DNA of 64,000 bases from Adenanthera pavonina (Eukaryota > Streptophyta > Magnoliopsida > Fabales > Fabaceae). Shown here one piece after another: positions 47,475 through 57,823 of this stretch. Position 1 is the stretch's first letter; every line of letters begins with the position of its first letter. Position numbers and translations under genes: made by a program. Under the pieces are notes generated by a model that saw nothing but the letters and a program-made list of their open reading frames with translations, was not told the origin of the DNA and made no database searches. The DNA lies in the NCBI GenBank assembly GCA_026686845.1, contig JAIVEN010000018.1, positions 12,929,001 to 12,993,000 of the forward strand. Direction: 5' to 3'.

Positions 47475-49333
47475 TGTTGAATTAAGAGTTTTGATGATTC
47501 CAAAATAACAATCAAGAGCTTGGATTGAAGATATCAAAGGAGATCAAAGTGTTTCAAGTGAAGAATTTTGAGTAATAGCTGTTAGATCTTCTGTAGGATC
47601 TTTTGTTATGTTTTAATGAGGGTAAAAGATTTTGATTTGAAGAAAAAATGTTTTCAAACCTTGATTTTATGATAAATCTTGACTTATTTGAAAAACACCC
47701 ACAAACAGACGAAGTTTGAGAAGCTTAAACTGAACTGTCATATGGAAATTTGAACTTTGCCTTTGGAAATTCGAATTTCGAGCTAAAACTAAATAAGTCT
47801 GAAGAGATGACTCTCTGACAGACGAATTTTGATTGTCCAAAATTTGAATTTTCATCTAAGTCTGAAAGAAGCCTTTTTGAAACAGACGAACGTCGCATCT
47901 TCAAAATTCAAATTTCAGACAAAATATAATTTGTGGAAACTAAAGAAATTTGTCTGAAATAATGTTGAAGTTCATCTGAAATCAAGAAGAAATTGAGTTT
48001 GAAAAATACTCTCAGACAGATGAACTTTGGCTTTGCAACATTCAAATTTTCATGTAAGCCTGAAAGAAGCCTCTTTGAAACAGATGAACTTTGAGTCTTC
48101 AAAATTTGAATTTCAGACAAAACAAAACTTATGAAAATGAAAGAAATTCGTCTGAAATAATGTTGAAGTTCATCTGAGATCAAGAATAATTTAAGTTTCA
48201 AAACTGCCTTCTGTCAGACGAACTTTGAACATTAAAATTCGAATTTCAGAAGCTAAGGTTGTGAGTCTGTTGGAATGAAATGTTGACATACGAATGACAG
48301 AAATTTTGTAACTTCGAATGTTGAGGTTAGTCTGAAAAGATTCTCTTTGACAGACGAACTTCACTCTTTCAACATTCGAATTTCGAAGAAAGTGAAACAC
48401 TGTGCCTTCTGAACATACAAGGAACAAACGAATTTTGGGCTTCCAAAATTCGAATTTCAAGGGTACTGTAGAAAATTAAAAACACTGTTCATACTCAACC
48501 GAAAAACTTTCTTCTTGAAAATTCGTATGTCACATTGTGAAAATATTTTGTAAGTTTCAAAATTTGAATTTCACTTCATGAACAGACGAACTTCGTATTT
48601 TTACGTTGGAAGCTTTAACCTTCGGTTCCTTCGAAATTCGTTTGTTGATCAACCAAAAATCGAATTTTAGTATGTCAGAAGCATTAAATGCGGTTGGTTA
48701 ACGGATAGTTTTTCAGAGTAATCGTTGGATAACTTCCCCAACGGATAGATTAAGTCTCTAACGGACATTTGAGACCTAAATCTATAAATATAACATCATT
48801 TGAAGTTGTGGGTAATGAATCAAACATGTATATACTGAATTTCTGCTAAATCATCTTCTCAAAAGCTTTTACCCTCTAACTTCAATATCTGTACTTTAAC
48901 CTTCATATCTACTCTATTCAAGAGAGTTATATCTTTGTAAACAATCTACACTTCATCTGGAAGATAGATTTACCTATGAGGGGAAATCACAAGGGGATTG
49001 GGAATCACATTGTAGAAGTGCTTAGAGAGATTGGGAAAGCTCCAGAAAACAGAGCATACTCGTTGTACTGAGGCATTAGCAAGAAGCCCGTTGAATTCTT
49101 GCTGTATAGTAAAAAAATCTCAAGAGGTGTCTTGGGGACTGGACGTAGGTCAAGTGGATAGACCGAACCAGGATAAATCATTGAGTGTTCTTCTCTCTAT
49201 TAGTACTTTTCACTTCACTCTGTTTTTTACATTGCTTTATTACACTTTACTTTCTTCACCCATTTGACTTTGTGCAGAAAAATTTCAATCTTCCCAATTC
49301 ACCCCCCCTCTTAGGAAGTCAGCCTTGCTAACA
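47475..49333 (+). repeat. 5' LTR of element C (1859 bp)
   Basis: It runs from TGTTGAATTAAGAG to GCTAACA. It contains one copy of the 542-bp block that is present three times in the 3' LTR (about 47880-48421 here). TATAAATA is at 48783-48790. Confidence 0.95.
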
Positions 49334-49335
49334 AG

Positions 49336-49347
49336 TGGTATCAGAGC
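49336..49347 (+). other. Primer-binding site, element C
   Basis: TGGTATCAGAGC, complementary to the 3' end of initiator tRNA-Met, two bases after the LTR. This is the standard copia primer site. Confidence 0.92.
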
Positions 49348-49388
49348 TCGGATTCCCATTCAAAGGATCTCACAGTCCGGGAATTAAG

Positions 49389-51188
49389 ATGGCTGGCTTT
49401 GGAGAAAGCATACTTCCTGAAGGGAACAACACTAATAGACCACCAGGCTTCAATGGAGAACATTATGGGTACTGGAAGATGAGGATGCAGATTTACCTCC
49501 AATCAATTGACCTTGATATCTGGTCAGTCATTGAGAAAGGAGACTTCGTCCCAATGACTCTAACTGAAGATGGAAGACACAAAGAGAAGCTGGAAGCAGA
49601 ATGGAATGAGGAAGACAGAAGAAGAGTCCTGCTAAATTTCAAAGCAAAGCATTGTTTAGTCAGTGCCCTGAACCAGGACGAATTCTACAGAGTCTCACAA
49701 TGCTCCACTGCAAAAGGGATGTGGGACACTCTGCAGATTGCACATGAAGGAACAACTGGGGTCAGGGAGAACAGACTAAACACATGCATTGGAGAGTATG
49801 AAAGCTTCAGAATGACTGAAGGAGAAACTGTAAAGGAGCTGCAAAAGAGATTCACTCTCATTGTGAATCAATTGAAGAGCCTCGGAAAGGAGTACACTTA
49901 ATCTAAAAAAGTAAGAAAGATACTCAGAGCTCTTCCTTTGGAATGGCAGCCCAAGGTGACAGCAATAGAGGAAGCCAGAGGAGAATCAATGGCATCTGTC
50001 ACAGCTCTCTTCGGTAGCCTTGAGGAGTATGAAGGAAAAATCAAAGCTCTCAAGGAAGCTGGGCTGGACAGAAAGAAGAAAGGCCTTGCCCTCAAAGCTG
50101 CTGATGAAAAGGAAGAAGAATCTAACGAAGAAAATGAGCTGGATAAGGAAACTCTGGCTATGATGGTCAGAAAATTCGGAAGATTCTACAACAAGAAGAA
50201 GAACAAGAGATTCTTCAAGAAAGGAGCAGCTAGTGAAAGCAAAAAAGAGGCAAAAGAGCCTGTGACTTGCTATGAATGCAAGAAGCAAGGACACATCAAA
50301 TGGGATTGTCCTCAATTCCTCAAAAAGCAAGAAAGAGAAAAGAAAGTTGCTGACAAAGGGAAGAAGAAGAAAGCCTACATCTCATCAATATGGGGCAACA
50401 GCTCAGATGAGGAAGAAGAGGATGAAGATAAGGTTGCCAAAATTTGTTTGATGGCGCTTGCTTTTGAGGAAACTGAACCCTCATGCAGCAGTGATCAGGA
50501 AGAAGAGGTATATGAATCTGAACCTTCCAATTCTAAATTACTGGATGCATTTCATGAGCTTCATGATGAGTTCATTAAAGTTGCCAAAGAACTAAGACTA
50601 GCAAAGAAAAAGATTAGTAAACTTGAATCTCAGAGCAACTTTTCTGAAACCATATCTGTACCTGCTGCTGAACCTGTTTGCTGTACTTCATGCATTAAAC
50701 TAAAGCAAACTAATGATTACTTAGTAAAAAGCATGTCTAGGCTCACTAGAGGTAAAGATATGTTGTTTGCCTTGATGGGGAGCCAAAGAATATCACAAGG
50801 AAAAGCTGGTCTTGGCTATGATCCATGTGCTGTCAAGGAAAAGATTAGGAAGAAAAACCAGAATGCATACATGAGACATTTTGTGCATGCTGAGAGCAAC
50901 AGAAAGAAAGATTACTTGTCATCTCACATTGATACATATAATCAACTAAAGCATGCAAGACAAAAGTATTATCTGCATTGTTTTCTTCCTGCTTCTCAAT
51001 CTAGTAGTCCCTTCACTACCTGTCATTTCTGTAACAAAAAGGGACATATTTCCAGTTCGTGTGTCTTGAAGAAAAATGGACGTGGCAGGAAAGTTGAATG
51101 GGTTCCCAAAGTTGCATCTGCATCTAGAGAAAAATCTACTGACCAAAAAGGACCCAAGCAAATTTGGGTACCTAAAAGGAAAACATAA
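49389..51188 (+). pseudogene. gag: gag of element C, one in-frame stop
   Basis: The ATG at 49389 (MAGFGESILPEGNN) was chosen because it matches the gag start of element B and lies shortly after the primer site. The N-terminal half is the copia gag domain (YWKMRMQIYLQSIDLDIW, then FTLIVNQLKSLGKEY). A TAA at 49899-49901 interrupts it where element B has CAG; otherwise the frame is open to TAA at 51186-51188, about 600 codons. Two CCHC zinc knuckles are intact: CYECKKQGHIKWDC (50268-50309) and CHFCNKKGHISSSC (51021-51062). Between them lie an acidic stretch and a probable coiled coil (about 50530-50640). Gag packages RNA and builds the particle. Confidence 0.92.
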
Positions 51189-51202
51189 ATATTGTTTTGC
51201 AG

Positions 51203-54200
51203 GTCTGTCTTAAAGCTAAGAAAAGCAACAAATGGTACATGGACAGTGCCTGCTCAAGTCACATGACTGGTGATAAGGAGAAGTTCATCACCCTTAGAGA
51301 CAAGAAAGGAGGAAAGGTGACCTTTGGAGGTGATCAATATGGCAAAATTGTTGGTATTGGCATTGTGGGCAAAAATCCGGAAACATCCATTGAAGAGGTG
51401 CTGTTTGTGATTGGTCTCAACCACAATTTGCTGAGCGTGAGTCAGACCTATGATAAAGGAAATTGGGTGCTGTTTGACTTAAAATTTTGCCTGGTCATCA
51501 GAAAAAGTGATCACAAAGTAATCCTCAAAGCTCAAAGGGATGGTAACTGTTATACTATTGATCTTGATGAACTTCCTCCCTTGGATTCTGTATGTTTAAT
51601 TAGTCAGGATAATGATAGTTGGTTATGGTATAGGAGATTAGCTCATGCTAACATGAATCAATTGTCTAAACTGGTTAAAAATGAGCTAGTAACTAGCTTG
51701 CCAAAAATATCTTTTGAAAAGGACAAAGAATGTGATGCATGCATAAGAGGGAAACAAACTAAATCATCTTTTAAATCTAAAAATATAGTTACCACAACTA
51801 GACCACTTAAATTGCTGCATATGGACTTAATTGGACCATCTAGGGTGAAAAGTCTTGGTGCTAATCTGTATGTACTTGTAATTGTAGATGATTATTCTAG
51901 ATTTACTTGGACATTATTTCTTTCCTCTAAAAGTGATACCTTTGATGCATTTGTAACCTTAGCTAAGAAAGTACAAAACGAGAAAGGTATTTCTATTGTG
52001 TCTATCAGGTCAGACCATAGAGGAGAGTTTGAAAATGCATACTTCCTGGAATGCTGCAATGAGCATGGGATTAACCACAACTTCTCAGCTCCAAGGACCC
52101 CTCAACAGAATGGGGTAGTAGAAAGGAAGAACAGAACTATTGGAGAGATGACCAGAGCTATGCTAAATGAGAAGGAACTCTCTCAAGTGTTTTGGGCTGA
52201 TGCAGTGAATACAGCAAGCTACATCATAAACAGAGCCTACATCAGACCAATCCTTGGGAAGACTCCATACGAGCTGTACAAGGGAAGAAAGCCAAATTTG
52301 TCCCATCTCCATGTGTTCGGATGCAAATGCTTCATCCACAACAATGGGAAAGAAAATTTGGGTAAGTTTGATGCCAAATCAGATGAAGGTATATTTCTGG
52401 GCTATTCTAGTAGGAGTAAGGCATATAGAGTTTATAATAAAAGATCAAATGTGGTAGAAGAACCTGTGCATGTGGTTTTCATTGAAAATGAAACTGTTTC
52501 AAAACATGTTACCAATGAGGATGATCTTGCTTTCAATTTTGAAAAACTGGGCATTTCTGATAAAAGTAAAACTGAATCTCCAAAGATATCTGAATCTGTT
52601 AACTTAGAGGAAGATATCCAGGAGAAAGAGTTTGATGAAGAAAATAATGAAGACACATCTCAAGAACTCCCTAGAGCTTGGAGATATCAAAGGAATCATC
52701 CTGTTGATCAAGTGATAGGGGATGTTCAAGAGAAAGTTAAAACCAGAAAACAGTTAAGGGACAAAATGCTAAACTGTGCTTTCATTTCACAAATGGAACC
52801 CAAATGTGCTAAGAAGCCTTAACTGATGATTACTGGATTTTAGCTATGCAAGATGAACTAAATCAGTTTGAAAGAAATCAAGTTTGAGATTTAGTGCCTA
52901 GGCCCAAAAATCATCCTGTCATTGGTACCAAATAGGTTTTCAGAAATAAACTTGATGAATCTAGAACAATAATAAGAATTAAAGCTAGATTGGTTGCTAA
53001 AGGGTACAATCAGGAAGAAGGTATTGATTTTGGAGAAACCTTTGCACCAGTAGCTAGATTAGAAGCCATAAGAATACTGCTAGTATATGCATGCATGAAA
53101 AACATTTTATTGTATCAAATGGATGTAAAGAGTGCCTTTCTAAATGGATATATCATGGAAGAGGTTTATGTAGATCAACCTCTAGGTTTTGAGGATTCTA
53201 CAAAACCAAACCATGTTTATAAACTAAAGAAAGCTCTTTACAGTTTAAAACAAGCCCCTAGAGCATGGTATGAGAGATTAAGCAATTTTCTAACTGAAAA
53301 GGGGTTTAATAGAGGCAAAGTAGATACAACTTTATTTACTAAGAAAGAAAATGAAGATTTACTCATTGTCCAAATCTATGTTGATGATATCATATTCGGT
53401 GCTACTAATGAGTCTCTTTGCAAGAAATTTTCTGAGTTAATGCAGGGAGAAATCGAGATGTCCATGATGGGTGAACTCAACTTCTTCCTTAGACTGCAAA
53501 TCAGACAGCTTGGTGATGGTGTCTTTCTCAGTCAATCCAAGTATCTAAAGGAGCTGCTAAAGAAGTTTGGAATGCAGAATGCCAAGCCAATGGGAACACC
53601 TATGGCTACTGCAACCAAACTGGACATGGATGAGAATGGGAAGATATTTGACATTACTCAGTACAGAAGAATGATTGGAACCCTGCTATACTTAACTGCC
53701 AGCAGACCTGACATTATGTTCAGTGTCTGTATGTGCGCAAGGTTCCAATCATGCCCCAAAGAGACCCATCCAACAGCTGTGAAAAGAATTTTCAGATATC
53801 TTATTGGAACATCACAGATGGGTCTTTGGTATCCAAAAGGAAATGGAGAAGATCTCAAAGGATACACTGATGCTAATTTTGCAGGATCCAAAACTGATAG
53901 AAAAAGCACAAGTGGAACTTGTCAGTTTCTTGGAGGATTCCTGGTTTCATGGTTCAGCAAAAAGCAAAACAGTGTGGCCCTATCCACTGCAGAAGCTGAG
54001 TATGTTGCAGCTGGAAGCTGTTGTGCCCAAGTCATCTGGATGAAACAACAACTTGAAGATCTTAAGGTTAAGATGAAAGAGATACCAATCATGTGTGACA
54101 ATCAAAGTGCCATAAATATCACTAAGAATCCAGTCATGCTTTCAAGGACGAAACACATTGAAGTTAGGTACCACTTCATTAGGGATCACGTTCTGAAAGG

Positions 54201-54327
54201 AGAAGTTAGATTGGAGTACATCCTAACAAAAGATCAAGTTCCTAACATACTCACAAAACCTCTATCGGAAGATAAACATTGCAAAATCAGGAGAGAATTG
54301 GGTATGGTAAATCCCAATGAACTGTAA
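51203..54327 (+). pseudogene. pol: pol of element C (protease, integrase, RT, RNase H), lightly broken
   Basis: The pol frame is -1 relative to gag and opens at 51176. The protease active Asp is at 51242 (DSACSSHMTG). The integrase has its DD35E residues at 51824, 52013 and 52121, and the second Asp is followed by HRGEF instead of the usual NGGEF. A 1-bp loss near 52811 shifts the frame. Then a TGA (52885-52887, shared with element B) and a TAG (52933-52935) replace Trp codons. RVT_2 has YVDD at 53377-53388. In RNase H, TDANFAG (53866 on) has Asn for the second Asp. It ends with ILTKPL and TAA at 54325-54327, inside a predicted intron. Confidence 0.93.
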
Positions 54328-54417
54328 GTTATTCCTGTACAATCTTGTTTTCAGAATTTTTCATTCTTAAGATTAATTCTAACTTTTGCATTGGAGTGTG
54401 CTTAATTTAAGTTGCAG
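54324..54417 (+). other. Predicted intron overlapping the pol stop, element C
   Basis: GTAAGT at 54324-54329 includes the pol TAA. CTAAC is at 54379-54383 and GTTGCAG ends at 54417, followed by GTGCTCC. It is 94 nt. Confidence 0.5.
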
Positions 54418-55325
54418 GTGCTCCTCACAAGATTCAATGGCAATAAACTTGAAGATTGGAGCACACCAAAATGGAACAACCAGAAAGTAAAGTAAATGAT
54501 GAAAATCCTAAGTTCTGGATCCATTCTATAAGTTCTTAAAGATGATATTCGTATTTTAATGTGTGTTAGACGTATTTTACTTCATAAACTGTGTTTTTGA
54601 ACTAGTCAACGTGGTCAACATTCGAATTTTAGTTGACTAACAGACGAACTTCGACCTGTTATGCCTTAGAACAGTTCTCGGTGATGCCTCGAAATTCGTC
54701 TGTTGAATCCTGGAAGTTTGAATTTTCAAGAACAAAAAATTTCAAAGTTATGTTTGTCCATCACTGTTATATGAATTATCACTTCTTAACATACGAATGT
54801 TGGACAACCTTTACAAAAGTTGAAAAATTCGAATTTTCAGTTTAAAATTCGTCTGTTGAATCATGTTCTTCATGTTGAATGATTGAAAGATAAAGTTCTG
54901 CTTGCTCAATTCGTCTATTGATTGATGTTTTGTTTGCTGCCTGCTATTTTCTCATCAACATTCGAACTTGGTTGGAACAAAATTCGTCTGTTATGCTTGT
55001 ACTGCTTGATCCAAGCCTCTGTCAAACAAACTTTCAGATGCAAATTCATCTGTCAGTAAGCTTTGCCAAATGGTTTAACTTGTAACTGCCCGAAGTTCGA
55101 ATTTTGACCCCTCAAAATTCGTCTGTCAGACGGTTACATACGTTAAAACCGACGGTTTTCTCTTGGACAGATGCAACCCTATTCTTAACTCCTCCAAGTC
55201 TGTTCCAATCCTCTCTTCAAATCTCTTAAATTCTGACCAAAAACCATCATTTTCCACTGATTAATCTTCCTTTCGCTTCATTTAAATCCATTCTAAGCCT
55301 CATTCTGCAACATTCATCCGAAGAA
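54418..55325 (+). other. pol-env spacer with motif array, element C
   Basis: It is collinear with 1287-2194 of element A, with the TTCGAA / CAGACGAA array at about 54545-55140. It ends with TTTAAA at 55281-55286 in place of the TATAAA of A and B. Confidence 0.75.
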
Positions 55326-57509
55326 ATGGCGAGAGTTAAAAATCCTGAAGTTGGGAAAGCTGGAGCTCAGCCAAAGAGAGCGGTGAAATCATAATATGCT
55401 TCAAAGAAAGGAGAAAAATCTAAGAGAAAAGCCGAACCCAGTAAGGCAACACCTTCCAAATGCCAAAAATCATCATCCAAAGTAGAATCTCAGAAAGCTG
55501 GACCCTCTTCTTCAAAAAGTGCAGAACCTTCGGTTCCTGTTCTTGCTGATGCTGCTATTGCTTCCTCTGCATCCTTCAGTACAGAATCTGGAGAGTACGA
55601 GCTTACCACACTGCCACTATGGAGCACTCCACAAATTCAAGAGGAATACTCCACCAAGTTTTCCAACAAGAAGGTAATCAAGCCACATTGTGTAAACTTG
55701 GAAGAGTTTTTGGTCTCTAACAACTTTGATGCTGGGATATGGTTGTTGAGATACAGGAATCTGTTGGAAGTATTAGAGAAATATGATGATGAGGTAGTGA
55801 AGTCATGGTATGCCTCTTTAAAATACCACAGCAAGAAGAAGAAGTGGGCAGTCAATCTAAGGTTTAGGACCATTTGGCTTGCAGATGAGACATTCAATGA
55901 GGTGCTGGAGATTCCTGGGCAAGATGGACTCAGGATTGATATTACTGCCTCTGGGTACATGGATGAGGCAGATACTACTGATGAAGAAGGTGACCCCTTC
56001 CTGAACTACAAGGAAAGTACGATTCTGAGAACTTTATTCAGAAGGGGGGAGAATTGGCCATCAATAAACATATTGAAGCTCACAGACCTCAGTGTTCAAG
56101 TGAGGATCCTGCACTATATAGTGTCCAGGATCATATTCAACAAAGGAGGCAACTTCAATTTGATAACAAGGGCAGAGACACATGTCATGGCTGCAATCAT
56201 GCGTGGGAAACTGATTAATATGGGACACATCATCCTCCAACGCATGATCAAGGCTAGAGATCAGAGGAAGGACTCCACAATTCCCTATGCTGCTATCATC
56301 TCCAGAATTCTGCAGTATGCCAGAATTCAGCATATTGAGAAAGGGAAGGGCAAGCCCACTGAAATATTCAAGGAGGAAGAACTGCAGAGGATGGGCATTG
56401 AAAAAGATGAAGGAAGATGGGTTGGAAAGGGAGCAGGGAGATCTGAAGATTTGTTCTTTGTTACTGATGCCTCCCTACAACAAGGAGGCACCTCTGAAGT
56501 TCCTGACAAAGCTGTACCTCAGCCTTCTCAGCCAATTCCATCTGCCTCTAGGCCTACTCACCTTCCTTCCACTCCCTCTTCACGGGCCAAGCCAACCAAG
56601 ATCACTGAGTTGTATGACAGTTTGTCTACACTCTTTCTCAGCATCTGGGATGAGCAAAATGCCAAATTTGCTCATCTGCAAGATCAGATCCATCAGTTGG
56701 CTGCAAACATGAAGGTGGTGGCTGATGCTTATGAAGATATCAGAAGTGCAATCCCTACCACTTCAGCTCCACCTCAGCCTGGATTCTCTGTGCCTGTCCA
56801 TTCTCCAACTCCTGATCCTCCAAGCCCATTCGAGATTGCCTCCTTTGACCATGATGATGATATAGATGGTACTAGTGCAATGAGGACACCTAGTCCTGGT
56901 CCTCCCTTGGATTATGAACTGGAAGAAGAAGGGCTTCAAAAATCAAGCCTTCCTGAGCCTTTGCAAGAAGATGCTCAGGATTCAATCCTGTCCACTCAAG
57001 AGACTGAGCAAGTTGAAAGACTGGTTGTAGCCATTTCAACCTCTTTAATGTAGGAAGGTGCAGGAAATGAAGAGAGGAGCATTGTGCCTATTGTTGATTA
57101 TGAGGCCATTGCACACAATGCCCTGCTGCAAGCTCAGAGGAGAAGGCTTGAAGAAATGTTTCCTACTGTTGAACCATCTCCTCCTTCTCTTGCTACCTAT
57201 GGACTTTCAAAGGAGCAAAGAGCTCAGTTGGCACTTTCTAGACAGGCAATGCAAGAGTTGCTTTTGGTTTCTGATGATGATGAACCAAGTCCTGAACCTC
57301 CGGCACCAGTCCAGCCAGAAATCCCTTTTGCTCCAGTGCCACTTCGAGCTATTCCTGTCTCTCAGATCCCTCTTCCGGCTGATTTTGTTGGCCTTCCTGA
57401 TGATGCCAAAAAGGGGGAGAAGACTGAGCAAACTGGAAAGTCTGCTGCTGCTGAGCAATATGGGAAAGGGAAGACATACAGCAAGAAGACCAAGCCCAAG
57501 AAGAAGTGA
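55326..57509 (+). pseudogene. Env-like gene of element C, two in-frame stops
   Basis: It starts MARVKNPEVGKAG and ends in a lysine-rich tail before TGA. The frame is the same throughout, but a TAA at codon 23 (55392-55394, shared with B) and a TAG at 57051-57053 interrupt it. The stretch between them is open. The central conserved domain (about 55600-56450), Pro-rich linkers, helical segment and basic C-terminus follow the layout of the intact copy in element A (2195-4372). Translation could in principle restart at an internal ATG, such as the one at 55698. No signal peptide or clear membrane helix is visible. Confidence 0.9.
57408..57421 (+). other. Internal polypurine tract copy, element C
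   Basis: AAAAAGGGGGAGAA within the env-like frame, identical to the 3' tract at 57810-57823, about 400 bp upstream of the LTR. Confidence 0.6.
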
Positions 57510-57809
57510 TTGAAGACTTGTTCTTAATCTTTGACTTGAGTCCTCTTGTAGTGCTTTGTGTTTTTGTTTCTGTTTCTGTTTGCATTTTGTATTGTGTATT
57601 CAAACCTTGATTAATTTGGTATCTGTATAGCAACAATTGATTAAATGAATGAACTTCTTAGTTGCAATGTTGTGTGTCTATTACTCCTTGAATATCTTCA
57701 CTTAATCTGCTGTATATGATGTCTTTTGAAAAATAATGCATATGTTGAGGGAGAGCTTGTAAAAGCAAATCCAAGTACTAATCCAGTTTGCTAGTTTTTT
57801 GTCATCATC
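57510..57809 (+). other. Non-coding segment between env-like gene and PPT, element C
   Basis: This T-rich 3' segment is like 4373-4640 of element A and ends TTGTCATCATC. Confidence 0.6.
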
Positions 57810-57823
57810 AAAAAGGGGGAGAA
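57810..57823 (+). other. Polypurine tract, element C
   Basis: AAAAAGGGGGAGAA abuts the TGTTGAATTAAGAG start of the 3' LTR. Confidence 0.9.
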
